Part shown: positions 25,032 to 34,410 of the stretch, in pieces
How positions within the stretch are numbered: the first letter of the stretch is position 1
Layout: the number at the start of each line of letters is the position of its first letter
NCBI GenBank assembly: GCA_002287215.1
Contig: LMVO01000047.1
Span: forward strand, 1 to 64,000
Reading direction: 5' to 3'
From: Methanocorpusculum parvum
Lineage (GTDB): Archaea > Halobacteriota > Methanomicrobia > Methanomicrobiales > Methanocorpusculaceae
DNA: 64,000 bases
Program-made: the position numbers and the translations under genes
The notes under the pieces: generated by a model
Seen by the model: the letters and a program-made list of their open reading frames with translations, nothing else
Databases searched by the model: none
What the model was told of the DNA's origin: nothing

Positions 25032-25567
25032 GACAGACCCCCAAGATAACTTCTGATCCGGGAAATGAACTCATCGCGGCTCGATTCGTTTTCGATCCGC
25101 ATGTCCGCCAGTGATATGGCACGGGCAAGTCCGAATGATTCCTCCCGTTCATCGCGGGAGCGAAGCGTCTCCGGCGTAGCGGTGTCATCGCTCCGTCCTC
25201 TGTTCTGCATTCTCAAAAGGCGGGTCTCAAAACCGGCTGTGATCGCGAGAAGCGAAAAGTCACTGAACACGGATCTGAAGTAGGCAACTTCGGCGTCCCC
25301 CCTGATCCCGTCGATAACAACGATAGCTGAACTGAGTTTTCGCACTTCCTCTGCCGTCAGTATTGCCACGGCGTCCATACCTAGTTCGCTGCGGAGTTTC
25401 CGTGCGGCCGCTCCGATGTTCTCATCGGTCAACGCGAGCTCTTCCTGTATGACCTTTCTCCTAATCATATCTCCCATAACTATGACCGGTATCCCCAGTT
25501 CATCGGCGATCAGTGAGAATTCGCCTTTCCCGCTTGCGGGATATCCGACAACACCGACGACCTTCAT
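25028..25567 (-). CDS. UPF0200-type P-loop kinase-like protein
   Basis: A 179-aa nucleoside-kinase-like P-loop protein with Walker A GYPASGKGE at about residues 7-15 and VVIDGIRGDAEV downstream, as in archaeal UPF0200 proteins related to dephospho-CoA kinase. Substrate is unproven. ATG at 25567 is selected because it shares one base with the upstream stop (TAATG); the extra residues of the longer frame lie inside the neighbour. Middle of the rnz operon. Confidence 0.85.
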   Translation of the reverse strand: MKVVGVVGYPASGKGEFSLIADELGIPVIVMGDMIRRKVIQEELALTDENIGAAARKLRSELGMDAVAILTAEEVRKLSSAIVVIDGIRGDAEVAYFRSVFSDFSLLAITAGFETRLLRMQNRGRSDDTATPETLRSRDEREESFGLARAISLADMRIENESSRDEFISRIRSYLGGLS

Positions 25568-25941
25568 TATCTCGAGAGTATGGTTTTTGCTTCTGCAGCA
25601 GTTCGGATGCACTCAATGAGGATGCGGCAGCGTTCCGGTTCCGTCTCGGCGGCGGCACGGGTGCAGAGTTTGAGGATCAGGTCATCCAAGCCTGTGAGAA
25701 TATTTTCCGGGGCAGGCGACGGGGTCTGATCCGCGGCGGCATATTTCGGGACGATCATCTGAATCTTTTCTTCAGAAGTATTCTGCGCTGGCGCTTCTTT
25801 TGGTGTATTGGCACAAACCACGCACATCTTCTTTCCCTTCACATCAAACAGCGGAGAGTCGCATACGGGGCAGGGTTCCGAGAGCATTTTGGCTCCGTTT
25901 AGGAGATACTCCGTCATTATATCCTCGGGTTTTTTTGTCAT
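25567..25941 (-). CDS. Zinc-binding protein of the autoantigen p27 (ZNRD2) family
   Basis: The 124-aa protein contains LLNGAKMLSEPCPVCDSP and KMCVVC, the four-Cys ribbon typical of the Sjogren/scleroderma autoantigen 1 (ZNRD2) family, in its first 45 residues, then a Pro-rich linker and a C-terminal helix pair. Function in archaea unknown. First gene of the rnz operon. Confidence 0.85.
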   Translation of the reverse strand: MTKKPEDIMTEYLLNGAKMLSEPCPVCDSPLFDVKGKKMCVVCANTPKEAPAQNTSEEKIQMIVPKYAAADQTPSPAPENILTGLDDLILKLCTRAAAETEPERCRILIECIRTAAEAKTILSR

Positions 25942-26029
25942 GGCTGGTTTTCTCGTACTAACAGATTAGTTTTCAGAGTATATAATGTCTCAAGAATAAA
26001 GGGAGTCTTTATTTTTGCGGAGGTATAAC

Positions 26030-26326
26030 ATGAGTTACAGATTTTGGGGATGGGAGCTAAATATGGCAAATCCGGAAGATATGATCAGGCAGTGCATTAT
26101 GATGCTGCATGCAATGAGTGAAGATTCAACGATTCCGCGGAATATCCGCCGCGTGGCCGATGAGACGATGAAGGTTCTCCAGGATGAGAAGAAGACGATC
26201 GGTCTGAGAGCCGCAAGTGCCCTTTCGATGATCGATGAGGTCAGCAATGACTCAAATATGCCGATCCATGCACGGACCCGGATATGGGAGCTTGCATCAA
26301 CTCTTGAAGCAGTACCCTTTGACTAA
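26030..26326 (+). CDS. UPF0147 family helical protein
   Basis: A 98-aa all-helical protein matching UPF0147: [28 protein letters not shown] and [11 protein letters not shown]-like segments. ATG at 26030 is supported by GGAGGT at 26019-26024; an internal ATG at 26063 would give the core family length. Conserved in euryarchaea, function unknown. Confidence 0.85.
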   Translation: MSYRFWGWELNMANPEDMIRQCIMMLHAMSEDSTIPRNIRRVADETMKVLQDEKKTIGLRAASALSMIDEVSNDSNMPIHARTRIWELASTLEAVPFD

Positions 26327-26571
26327 TCCATTTTTTTGTCTGATTGGGTGAACCGGTCCGCAGAGGTGAACCCGGAATTTTTTGCGGTCTGCATGTGTCT
26401 GAGGAGTTCGCCTGCTGCATCTGCCGATGAAACGACGGCAAGCAGTTTTGTTTTTGCAAGATCGATTTTGTTTCCGCAAACACAGGTCTTTGTGGCATAC
26501 GAGAGATCGGCAACCTGCATCCTTCTGCATTTTGTACAGCCCACTATGGCAAATCCGTCTTTGTTTATCAT
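26323..26571 (-). CDS. DUF1922-like zinc-ribbon protein, copy 1
   Basis: An 82-aa protein with GCTKCRRM and KTCVCGNK (two Cys pairs) followed by a helix with a V-x-x-A-D/S-A-x-E-L motif. This is the layout of archaeal DUF1922 (MTH1184-like) proteins. A second copy lies at 46980-47255. Convergent and 4-base overlapping with the UPF0147 gene. Function unknown. Confidence 0.75.
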   Translation of the reverse strand: MINKDGFAIVGCTKCRRMQVADLSYATKTCVCGNKIDLAKTKLLAVVSSADAAGELLRHMQTAKNSGFTSADRFTQSDKKMD

Positions 26572-26702
26572 GGTATTCCCATCTTCTGCAATTGTCTATT
26601 TTCTTGATTTTTCGGATATTAAAAGGGAATGCTCTGCGGCCAGACATCTCTCAAACCGGCATGTTTATATTTTTACAAATCCTTCTAGTTAAAGCAGTCA
26701 AT

Positions 26703-26810
26703 CCCGACTTAACTCAGATGGTAGAGTGCGCGGCTGTAGAAAGAAATTAACGCCTGCGGGCGTACTGCGCGGCTACCGCGATGTCCCCGGTTCGAATCCG
26801 GGAGTCGGGA
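26703..26810 (+). tRNA. tRNA-Tyr (GTA) with a 35-base intron
   Basis: Acceptor CCCGACT pairs with AGTCGGG and gives the archaeal-type C1-G72 of tRNA-Tyr. The anticodon GTA is at 26736-26738. An intron of about 35 bases (26740-26774) interrupts the loop one base 3' of the anticodon, the canonical 37/38 site, and can form the helix needed for bulge-helix-bulge splicing. T-arm is CCCGG-TTCGAAT-CCGGG. CCA happens to be encoded at 26811-26813. A TATA element lies at 26663-26670. Confidence 0.95.
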
Positions 26811-26832
26811 CCATTTTCAAGACGCAATCAAT

Positions 26833-26905
26833 GCCCAAGTAGTGTAGTGGCCTATCATGCAGCCCTGTCACGGCTGCGACTCGGATTCGAATTCCGACTT
26901 GGGCG
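26833..26905 (+). tRNA. tRNA-Asp (GTC), copy 1
   Basis: Acceptor GCCCAAG/CTTGGGC, anticodon stem CAGCC/GGCTG around loop CTGTCAC (anticodon GTC), discriminator G. All arms pair. Copy 2 begins 118 bases later and is identical. Confidence 0.95.
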
Positions 26906-26950
26906 CTTCTTCTTTCGTTTTGATTGTGCGGGATTGACGTGCGGCGTGTT

Positions 26951-27023
26951 GCCCAAGTAGTGTAGTGGCCTATCATGCAGCCCTGTCACGGCTGCGACTC
27001 GGATTCGAATTCCGACTTGGGCG
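26951..27023 (+). tRNA. tRNA-Asp (GTC), copy 2
   Basis: Identical in all 73 positions to the copy at 26833. The 45-base spacer differs from the sequence before copy 1 and is T-rich at its start, suggesting a terminator and separate promoter for copy 2. A recent tandem duplication or gene conversion explains the identity. Confidence 0.95.
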
Positions 27024-27088
27024 TTTTGTTTTTAGCGATTTTTTGTATTACTTTTCCGACCGAACGGTTAAAAAAAAGATGATGGATT

Positions 27089-27937
27089 TCAGAGACGCAG
27101 ACTTTTTGCGTTCATCCATCTTACCCGGATCTTTAACTCATCCTCTGGTGCCGGTCCGGCTGCCAACGCATCCGAGTACATGGAGTATGCTTCGGTAAAG
27201 TTTTTCAGCTGTTCAAAGATGATCCCTTTGAAAAACAGGACGAGTGCGCGGTTTTCCGGTCCGGCAGCAAGACAGGCGTCGTAATATCTGAGTGCATCGT
27301 AGAGCAGTCCTTCGCCGCGAAGATTGTTCCCCCGCTCGAACAGCTCTTCGCCCGTTCCCGCGGGTTTTCGCCAGTTCCCGGATTTGTACACTTCGGCAGC
27401 ATACGGCGGAGCAAAAGCTTTGCCGGACTCTTTTGCGATATGGACTTTTGAAAGCCAGATCTGGGTCAGCATTGCGTCGTCATGCAGAAAACACCACTCC
27501 TCCGCACGGTACAGACAGTTGCCCGCCTCCTCGTATTTTTTCTGCTGGGCATATGCCTGGGCGCGAACGACCAGAGATGCCGCATCTGCTTCTCTGATTT
27601 TGTCTGCTTCATCCACTGTGAGAAGCGCCTCTTCCGGTTTTTCCGCATACAGCTGTGCCTCGGCCTTGAGGACGAGCAGCATCGAGGCGAGGTCTGAGGC
27701 TTTGTCTACATCCGCACCTTTCCATTCAGGCAGGATCCGGATGGCTGTGTCCATACAGTCAGCACACTCAGCATATCGGCCAAGCGCTTTCAATATTGAG
27801 GCTTTTCCGACATACGTGAGCGGATCGGCCGGGTCCTCTCCGATCGCCTCGCCGTATTTTGCGAGTGCCTCCTCAAACTTTCCGGAGAGAGCCAGCTCCT
27901 CTGCTTTTTCAATAAAATCAGACAACTTCCTTACCAT
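27089..27937 (-). CDS. TPR-repeat protein
   Basis: A 282-aa helical repeat protein; at least five TPR-like units are seen, for example KFEEALAKYGEAIGEDPADP, LLYDALRYYDACLAAGPENR and FTEAYSMYSDALAAGPAP. No membrane segment. Probably a scaffold. Its start overlaps the 3' end of cofC by 20 bases, so it is in the cofC operon, but a role in F420 synthesis is not implied by sequence. Confidence 0.85.
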   Translation of the reverse strand: MVRKLSDFIEKAEELALSGKFEEALAKYGEAIGEDPADPLTYVGKASILKALGRYAECADCMDTAIRILPEWKGADVDKASDLASMLLVLKAEAQLYAEKPEEALLTVDEADKIREADAASLVVRAQAYAQQKKYEEAGNCLYRAEEWCFLHDDAMLTQIWLSKVHIAKESGKAFAPPYAAEVYKSGNWRKPAGTGEELFERGNNLRGEGLLYDALRYYDACLAAGPENRALVLFFKGIIFEQLKNFTEAYSMYSDALAAGPAPEDELKIRVRWMNAKSLRL

Positions 27938-28556
27938 CCCGGTGGACCTTTACTCTCCCCTCTTCTACCGAGAGGGTGAATCCGTGCTCATACAGCCATT
28001 CACGGGCATTTCCGTGTCCGTGGATCATCAGTTCGACCAGATCGGCCGGTTCATCCACGTCAGTTGACATCCGCATGGAATCGATGATCTCAACAGTAAG
28101 TTCGAGCTCCTCGGCGATCTGAAGATGCCTTCGGAACGAGAATCCATAGTATTCCACATGGAACTTCTCGGGCTTTTTAACAAAGATCACGTTCGTCCCG
28201 CCGCCGAGGCCCGGGACGATCGCCATATCAGCTTTGGTGGAGATGACCCGCTGGAGACTGCCCGGAGTCACCATCGGGAGATCCGACATGATGATCAGGG
28301 AAGGGCAGTGGAACTGCGGAAGGGCCCAGTTGATCGCTTCATTGAGCCCCTCTTTTCGTACTGCCACGAGGGCATCCCGGCACTCATACTTCGATGTGCA
28401 GAGGAGTGTGGCGCTGCATCCTGTTCGTCTGACCGCGAGGATCACATCTTCCAGCATTATCCTCGCAAACTCTTCGCGCTCTTCCTGGGTGAGAATAGAC
28501 GAAAGCCGCGTCTTCGGGTTGACCGGTTTGAACGGAATCAGGGCGTGGAAGTACAT
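27918..28556 (-). CDS. cofC: 2-phospho-L-lactate guanylyltransferase
   Basis: CofC activates 2-phospholactate (or a related three-carbon acid phosphate) with a nucleotide in coenzyme F420 synthesis. The 212-aa protein has the nucleotidyltransferase features: IPFKPVNPKTRLSS at the N-terminus, IIMSDLPMVTP for the metal-binding Asp, GLGGGTNVIFV, and STDVDEPADL near the end. Length and motifs fit. cofE, a later enzyme, is at 46150. Confidence 0.93.
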   Translation of the reverse strand: MYFHALIPFKPVNPKTRLSSILTQEEREEFARIMLEDVILAVRRTGCSATLLCTSKYECRDALVAVRKEGLNEAINWALPQFHCPSLIIMSDLPMVTPGSLQRVISTKADMAIVPGLGGGTNVIFVKKPEKFHVEYYGFSFRRHLQIAEELELTVEIIDSMRMSTDVDEPADLVELMIHGHGNAREWLYEHGFTLSVEEGRVKVHRDGKEVV

Positions 28557-28600
28557 TGTTACTACTAATTGGGGTCTTTTTATGATAGATACTTTTCTCC

Positions 28601-29404
28601 CTAAGGATGCATCATCTGAAATATTTTAACGATATCGCGGGATGGTCCGACATCATGGACGCGGCAGATATCCGCACCTCCCGTAAGCAGACCATATAAT
28701 ACAGCAAGAGAGCCGTACAGCCGTTCATGCGGCGGTTGATTCAGGCAGTCACCGATGAACGTCTTTCTGGACACGGCGGCGAGAAGAGGAAAACCGTATG
28801 TTTTCAGTTCCGAAAATCTCCGGCAAAGTTCCCAGTCCGCTTCGCTCGACCGCTCCGTCACCCACTTCCCCACGCCCGGATCCAGAATGAGCTGATCGAT
28901 CCCGTAGTTCTCCGCCCGCAGGATAATCTTTTTCAGGGCTTCATGCGTGGAGCTGATGTCGGTTGGGTCTCCGGGGATTTTGTGCGCCGCCATGGCAATC
29001 ACCGGAAGACCGCTGTCCGCTGCGATCTTTGCATACCGTTCGTTTGCAAGTCCGCCGATATCGTTCACGGCAGATATATCATATCTGAGCGCTGCTTCAA
29101 GGACCTCGGGATACATCGTATCAAGAGAAAAGACGGCCCCGGAGTCATCCAGATTCCGCAACGTGCGGATAACGCGTTCCTTTTCCTCGGCTACAGATAT
29201 GGGGGGCGCGGTAAGAGCTGTGCTTCGCGCCCCTATGTCGATGATGTCGGCGCCTGCCCTGATCATCTCTTCGACACGGGTCGTTACCTGGTCGAGCGGG
29301 GTGAATGAGTCTGAGAAAAAGGATTCCGGGCTGATGTTCAGCACACCCATGAGCCGCGGCGGATTGGCACCTCCGATGCCAATCCCTCTAATGCTGACTT
29401 CCAT
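28601..29404 (-). CDS. Dihydropteroate synthase-like protein
   Basis: A 267-aa TIM barrel of the pterin-binding family: LMGVLNISPESFFSDSF, GADIIDIGARST, FSLDTMYP, VNDIGG, ILDPGVGKW and AVSRKTFIG correspond to DHPS motifs. In methanogens H4MPT synthesis does not use standard DHPS chemistry, so the substrate may differ. Its start overlaps the SHMT stop by one base or more, tying it to one-carbon metabolism. Confidence 0.87.
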   Translation of the reverse strand: MEVSIRGIGIGGANPPRLMGVLNISPESFFSDSFTPLDQVTTRVEEMIRAGADIIDIGARSTALTAPPISVAEEKERVIRTLRNLDDSGAVFSLDTMYPEVLEAALRYDISAVNDIGGLANERYAKIAADSGLPVIAMAAHKIPGDPTDISSTHEALKKIILRAENYGIDQLILDPGVGKWVTERSSEADWELCRRFSELKTYGFPLLAAVSRKTFIGDCLNQPPHERLYGSLAVLYGLLTGGADICRVHDVGPSRDIVKIFQMMHP

Positions 29405-30654
29405 TATAAGGTCCGGATCTCAGGATACAGCGGATATTTCAGACAGAGTGCCGTGACTTCAGCTTTGACCGATGCAAGGACCTTCTCATCCCCGATGTGG
29501 TTGAGGGCTTTGGCGATCCAGTCTCCTATCTGTTTACACTGATCCTCCTTCATTCCGCGGGTGGTGATGGTCGGGGTTCCGATCCGGATACCCGATGTCT
29601 CGAAGGGAGAGAGCGCCTGCCGCGGGATCGTGTTCTTGTTGACGGTGATCCCGGCTTTTCCTAAAGCGACCTCGGCCTGCTGACCTGATATATTGTGGTC
29701 GGAGAGGTCGAGTAGACAAAGGTGGTTGTCGGTTCCGCCGGAGACGAGCCGGAAGTTGTTGTCTTCCATGGTCGCGGCGAGTACTTTGCAGTTTTTCACG
29801 ACCTGTTTTGCATACTCTTTGTAGTCTTCGGTGAGCGCTTCGCGGAAACACACTGCTTTGGCGGCGATAACGTGCATAAGAGGTCCGCCCTGCATGCCTG
29901 GAAAGACTGCCTTGTCGATCGAGTTTGCATACTCTTTATTGCACATGATCACGCCTCCGCGTGGTCCCCGGAGGGTTTTATGGGTCGTAGACGTGGTGTA
30001 TGTGGTGACGCCGACCGGAGAGTTGTGCAGGCCGGTGCAGCAGAGTCCGGAGATGTGGGCGATATCCGCCATGGACCGGGCGCCAACACCCTCCGCGATC
30101 TCCGCGAATGCCTTGAAGTCGATCTCACGCGGATATGCCGATGCGCCGCAGACGATGAGGTCGGGGCGGGTCTTTCGTGCGAGTTCCTCAATAACGCCGT
30201 AGTCGAGCATTTCAGTGTCAAAATCAACACCGTAAAATGAGATGTCGAAAAATTTGCCGGACATGTTTGCCGGATCGCCGTGGGAAAGATGGCCGCCGTT
30301 GTTCAGACTCTGACTGAGGATCTTGTCTCCCGGTTTCAGACATGAAAGGTAGACGGCTTCGTTTGCCTGACTGCCTGAGTGAGGCTGGACATTTGCGTGT
30401 TCTGCGCCGAAAAGTTTGCAGAGCCTGTCGCGTGCCAGGTTTTCGATCTGATCATGAAATTCACAGCCGCCGTAGTAACGTTTTCCCGGATATCCTTCTG
30501 CATATTTATTCGTCAGAATTGTACCCATTGCCTCCATTACTTCGCGTGCGACGACATTTTCCGATGCGATAAGTTCAAGCCCCTCAACCTGGCGCTTGTG
30601 TTCTTTGTTTATCAGCTGGAAAATTTCCGGGTCAAATAGTGCCAGGGACGACAT
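29404..30654 (-). CDS. glyA: Serine hydroxymethyltransferase
   Basis: Interconverts serine and glycine with transfer of a C1 unit to a tetrahydropterin, in methanogens tetrahydromethanopterin. The 416-aa PLP enzyme has [25 protein letters not shown] and the PLP-lysine motif [13 protein letters not shown] (Lys at about 225). Full length. Operon with the DHPS-like gene downstream. Confidence 0.96.
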   Translation of the reverse strand: MSSLALFDPEIFQLINKEHKRQVEGLELIASENVVAREVMEAMGTILTNKYAEGYPGKRYYGGCEFHDQIENLARDRLCKLFGAEHANVQPHSGSQANEAVYLSCLKPGDKILSQSLNNGGHLSHGDPANMSGKFFDISFYGVDFDTEMLDYGVIEELARKTRPDLIVCGASAYPREIDFKAFAEIAEGVGARSMADIAHISGLCCTGLHNSPVGVTTYTTSTTHKTLRGPRGGVIMCNKEYANSIDKAVFPGMQGGPLMHVIAAKAVCFREALTEDYKEYAKQVVKNCKVLAATMEDNNFRLVSGGTDNHLCLLDLSDHNISGQQAEVALGKAGITVNKNTIPRQALSPFETSGIRIGTPTITTRGMKEDQCKQIGDWIAKALNHIGDEKVLASVKAEVTALCLKYPLYPEIRTL

Positions 30655-30694
30655 ATTATCTAAATATATAGTTAATAGGAAGTGATAAAGGCGT

Positions 30695-32008
30695 CTACTC
30701 TTTGTCCAATGCGTCTGCCGCGAGACGGATCATTGAGTACATTCCGTCCGGGGTAGGGTGGACTTCCAGCATCGAAGAGAATTCATGGACCGTCACACCT
30801 TTGCGTACCAGATACCCGAGATAGGTCCCGACGATGCTTGTTCCGGGCGCTGAGGTGGCAAATCCCAGTATCTTCCCGTCATCCTTTGATACGGTGAGAT
30901 GCATCGAGCCGACCGATCCGTCCGCTACATGCCAGAATGATTCGGGTCCGGCGATGTTGGGTGAGGAAAATGTTACGCCTTCCGCGTCTTTTTTCGGGAC
31001 GCATACTGTATAATCCAGCCCAAGAACGATCGTATAAGGGAACTGCTCAAGGTCCACTCTGCGGGGAAGGCCGAGGATCGAATCCGCAGCCGCAAAACCC
31101 TGGAGACGGGCAACCGGGGTAAAATACGGAGCGCCGGTCACATCGCCTGCGGCATATATGCCCTGGATAGAGGTCTCCATTTTTTCGTTTACCTTGATCG
31201 AACCGTCAGGATTTTTCGCCATACCGGTGAAAATTGAGGTCTCCGGTCTCATCCCGGTCGCGAAAAGAACGGCATCGAAGGGCATCTTCTCACCGTTTAA
31301 GATGACGCCTTCAACCTGATCTTTGCCGGTGATCTGCTCTATTGTCCCGTATTTGATAGTGACATCTGCAAGATCGCGGCGAACTGCCTTCATCATTGCT
31401 TCGGAGAGTACCGGCAGGAACACACTCCTGCAGAAGATGGTAACTTCACACCCGAAGGCTCTGAAGATGTAGGCGAACTCGGCGGCGGAGATCCCCCCGC
31501 CGATAATTGCGAGCCTTTTTGGAAGCACAGGCATTGTCCTGATCGTTTTTGCCGTGTAGGTTCCGGGAAGATCGTTTCCCGGGATATCTGGAACATGAAT
31601 GCCTGCCCCGGCGGCGATGATGATGTTTTCTGCTTCGCGCATCTCCCCGTTCACGACCAATTTTCCGTCCCTGATCTCTGCCTCGGCTCCGTATTCGATC
31701 ACGACCCCGGCCGCTTTTGTCTCCCGCTCAAGGATGAACTCGAGTTTTTTCTGGACCTCTTCAAGTTTTTGGATAACTTCCGGGAACCGGACTGAGGCAC
31801 TTCCCTCGACGACGCCTGATTTTTTCAAAAAAGATAGGGTATTGATACTGCGGGCGACATCGTTCAGCCCGCAGACGAGCATGCATCCGTCATGGATGCA
31901 TGTTCCGCCGATCGCCTTCCTTTCAAGAAGGGTGACTTCTTTTCCTGCTCCGGCGAGGCGGAGAGATGCCATCCTCCCGGCAGGTCCTGCGCCGATAACG
32001 TAGATCAT
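30695..32008 (-). CDS. Dihydrolipoamide dehydrogenase-like flavoprotein disulfide reductase
   Basis: A 437-aa FAD/NAD(P) protein: GAGPAG at the N-terminus, the redox-active pair in GGTCIHDGC (C-x4-C), a second nucleotide motif [20 protein letters not shown] and a C-terminal dimerisation domain. The usual C-terminal H-x-H-P-T-x-x-E reads VHPTPDG, so the terminal acid of the catalytic dyad seems to be missing or moved. No 2-oxoacid dehydrogenase genes are nearby. ATG 32008 follows the upstream stop by one base; the longer frame lies inside that gene. Confidence 0.82.
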   Translation of the reverse strand: MIYVIGAGPAGRMASLRLAGAGKEVTLLERKAIGGTCIHDGCMLVCGLNDVARSINTLSFLKKSGVVEGSASVRFPEVIQKLEEVQKKLEFILERETKAAGVVIEYGAEAEIRDGKLVVNGEMREAENIIIAAGAGIHVPDIPGNDLPGTYTAKTIRTMPVLPKRLAIIGGGISAAEFAYIFRAFGCEVTIFCRSVFLPVLSEAMMKAVRRDLADVTIKYGTIEQITGKDQVEGVILNGEKMPFDAVLFATGMRPETSIFTGMAKNPDGSIKVNEKMETSIQGIYAAGDVTGAPYFTPVARLQGFAAADSILGLPRRVDLEQFPYTIVLGLDYTVCVPKKDAEGVTFSSPNIAGPESFWHVADGSVGSMHLTVSKDDGKILGFATSAPGTSIVGTYLGYLVRKGVTVHEFSSMLEVHPTPDGMYSMIRLAADALDKE

Positions 32009-32009
32009 T

Positions 32010-32945
32010 TCAGAACACTTCGCAGCCTTCGTCGGATGGAAGGGTAAGTTCCTCGCCTGAGTATGCATTCACTTCCACGATGTCTTTCTTTCCTCTGACC
32101 TGCCAGACCGGGACGTATACTTTTTTGAAGACCAGTTCGATGTTCTCATCGCTTGGACGGAAGTCTTTCTCCTCGGCAAATATCGCATCGCCGGCGGTTG
32201 TTTTGATTCTGACCCTCCTGGTGAGCTTTTTGATCAGATCAGCTTTGACCCGTTCTTTTGCATCGTCCATGCTGGTGACCGGCGCCATGACCTCGGCATC
32301 CTGCGGGAGCTCCGCCTCCTGCGGAACGACATCACCAAACTGGCCGGGCAGATCATTGATCGCATTGATCCATCCTGATCCTTCTTCATCAAAAGAGACA
32401 CTCTTTCCTTTATAGGTCGCTTCTCCGCCGCTTTTATACTGGTAATACCAGTAAGGGATCATACGCAGGACCGTATTTCCCTGCTGGCGGGCAACACGGG
32501 CCGCTTCCTGACCGGAGATTCGCAGCGGAAGCACAAGATCATACCCGATCGGCGGCTGACGGATCCCGACATTCGTGTATGCATAACTCGGTCCCCCGAC
32601 GAGGTCAAACGGCATACTCCAGATGCGTGCAGCTGCCGCATCGCCAATGTATTTGAGCAGTTTCTCCCTCGTCCAGAGGTCCGACTCCTTTGGCTGGAAG
32701 TATGAACTCCCGGTAAAAATGATTTTGTCGCAGCGGACTTTGGTTCCGTTGAGTGTTATCGTGTAGGGGGTCATGTCGAAACGCTGAAGAAGACCCGTGT
32801 CGTCAGAAGACATGACCAGGATGCATTTTGTATCCCGTACCGCCGAGAGATTGAACGGCCCCTCTTCAATCTCACAGTCATATCCGGCGGTCTCGAGAAC
32901 ACGCCGTATCTCGGTCACCGCATGTGTGTGAATCAGTTCACCCAT
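32010..32945 (-). CDS. Conserved hypothetical protein co-transcribed with the flavoprotein
   Basis: I do not recognise this 311-aa family. The N-terminal 110 residues (HTHAVTEIRRVLETAGYDCE, AVRDTKCILVMSSDD) have an alpha-beta look, with D-x-K in a strand as in some nuclease-like folds, but that is not a firm motif. The middle is rich in Tyr and Trp (IPYWYYQY), and the C-terminal part (WQVRGKKDIVEVNAYSGEE) looks like a small beta domain. No signal peptide. It immediately precedes the flavoprotein gene, so they probably act together. Confidence 0.75.
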   Translation of the reverse strand: MGELIHTHAVTEIRRVLETAGYDCEIEEGPFNLSAVRDTKCILVMSSDDTGLLQRFDMTPYTITLNGTKVRCDKIIFTGSSYFQPKESDLWTREKLLKYIGDAAAARIWSMPFDLVGGPSYAYTNVGIRQPPIGYDLVLPLRISGQEAARVARQQGNTVLRMIPYWYYQYKSGGEATYKGKSVSFDEEGSGWINAINDLPGQFGDVVPQEAELPQDAEVMAPVTSMDDAKERVKADLIKKLTRRVRIKTTAGDAIFAEEKDFRPSDENIELVFKKVYVPVWQVRGKKDIVEVNAYSGEELTLPSDEGCEVF

Positions 32946-33011
32946 AATTAGTTACTATTGGTTCTCCATTCTCATAAAATCCAATGTCTCGGCTCTCTCC
33001 CCCGTATCATT

Positions 33012-33767
33012 TCAGGTGGTGAGCAGATTTGCCGCCGGGACACGTTTGTGCATGGAATATTTGACAAATCCAAGCGCCTTCTCCTCAATCGGATTCGCAG
33101 GGATGCCGCCGCTCCTTTCCAAAGAGATCAGCGCTGCATCCAGTTCGGCATAGGTCATGCCAAGTTCCCCTTCGTCACTCTGCCCCTCCCAGAATCCTGC
33201 GCTGGGAGGTTTGCTGATGATCGAATCAGGGACACCAAGCTCCTTTGCGAGAAGAAACACATCCTTTTTCCAGAGATGGAGGAGCGGCTGGATGTCGGCT
33301 GCGGAGTCTCCCCACTTCGTTGAGTATCCGATCATATACTCGGTTTTGTTTGATGTTCCGCAGACAAGGAGACTGCGTGCCGCGGCGATATTATATAATG
33401 TGGTCATTCTGAGACGGGCCGCGATGTTCCCCCGCAGAATCGGCGTGTCGGTGATGTGAGGGGCTGCAAGAAATGCTGATCTGACTTCTTCTAAGGGGAC
33501 TGTGATCAGCTCGACGCCCATGCTCCGGCACAGTTCTTCCGCATCGTCATGATCCGCCGGATCATTGGAAGAGACCGGCATATTCACGCCTAAGACCCGT
33601 TCAGGTCCGAGCGCTTTGCAGCAGAGCGAGCAGGCGACTGCCGAATCGATCCCGCCGGAAATACCGACAACTATCCCGTGGGCATGTGCTCCCCATACTG
33701 TCTGTCTGATGAGATCTTTGATTTTTACGATCTCGCATCCTATACAATCGCAGGTTACTTCGGTCAT
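33012..33767 (-). CDS. nadE: NH3-dependent NAD+ synthetase
   Basis: Final step of NAD synthesis, amidating nicotinic acid adenine dinucleotide. The 251-aa protein has the PP-loop SGGIDSAVAC (about 35-44), and CGTSNKTEYMIGYSTKWGDSAADIQPL for ATP and substrate binding. No glutaminase domain, so ammonia is the donor. Start overlaps the stop of the Ncs6-like gene by 4 bases. Extra N-terminal cysteines (CDCIGC) are unusual. Confidence 0.95.
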   Translation of the reverse strand: MTEVTCDCIGCEIVKIKDLIRQTVWGAHAHGIVVGISGGIDSAVACSLCCKALGPERVLGVNMPVSSNDPADHDDAEELCRSMGVELITVPLEEVRSAFLAAPHITDTPILRGNIAARLRMTTLYNIAAARSLLVCGTSNKTEYMIGYSTKWGDSAADIQPLLHLWKKDVFLLAKELGVPDSIISKPPSAGFWEGQSDEGELGMTYAELDAALISLERSGGIPANPIEEKALGFVKYSMHKRVPAANLLTT

Positions 33768-34318
33768 TCATCCACCTTTTTTAACGCGTCATGAAGATTT
33801 TTCAGCGCATAGCGTGTTCCCGGATGGTCCTTGGAAAACCCATCCAGGAATTCCGCCACGTCCCCGCTGATCTCCGGCGCAGGTCCCGGATATCCATGCC
33901 TCTGTGCATACCAGAACACCTCTTCCGCCGGTATCACGGAAAAAGGGGCGATCCGCCGCCCCTTGTCGGAACCGACCAGCCGGTCCTGGGTCCCGGCGCA
34001 GACGGATTCCAGGACATAGAGCGCCGCGTCGTCCAGTGTGGCCGGCTCGAGGATCACGTCGGCATCCTTTGGATCTTTTACGAAGAGCAGATCGGTCCTG
34101 GCAGAAAGCATGTCTGCAAGAAAGATCCGCAGGGCAAAACTGCGGAACGTTTTGTCTTCTTCGACAAAGAGTCGTGCGCCTGAGGAAAGCCCCCCCTGAT
34201 GCCTGATCTCTTTCTTGGCTTTTGCCGCTATGTCGGCAGCAGCGTGGAGTTCGCAAAGGAAGAGGCCGGAGTACGGCTGAGTCACGACCGCTTCTCTGCT
34301 GCACCTGCTGCATTTCAT
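33764..34318 (-). CDS. Ncs6/TtuA-like protein lacking the PP-loop
   Basis: The 184-aa protein resembles both ends of archaeal Ncs6/TtuA tRNA thiolases without the catalytic middle. The N-terminus MKCSRCSREAVV...LCELH matches their zinc finger. The C-terminal half, with ATLDDAALYVLESV (cf. GHNLDDEAQ), RIAPFSVIPAEEVFWYA and DHPGTRYALKNL, matches the region after the PP-loop. No S-G-G-x-D-S and no central CxxC are seen. Catalytic loss is inferred; the gene may be a regulator or a vestige. It is coupled to nadE, itself a PP-loop ATPase. Confidence 0.65.
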   Translation of the reverse strand: MKCSRCSREAVVTQPYSGLFLCELHAAADIAAKAKKEIRHQGGLSSGARLFVEEDKTFRSFALRIFLADMLSARTDLLFVKDPKDADVILEPATLDDAALYVLESVCAGTQDRLVGSDKGRRIAPFSVIPAEEVFWYAQRHGYPGPAPEISGDVAEFLDGFSKDHPGTRYALKNLHDALKKVDE

Positions 34319-34410
34319 ACAAGAAGTATGGGCTCTTCAAAGATATGGATATTCCCCGGCTTTGCGATTACGTCATCAGCCCGATTCAGTCGGGCGGAAA
34401 AAAAGTATGT

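Noticed and set aside
29831-30240. Plus-strand frames across the glyA gene
   Set aside because: Exact antisense of the well-conserved SHMT coding sequence.
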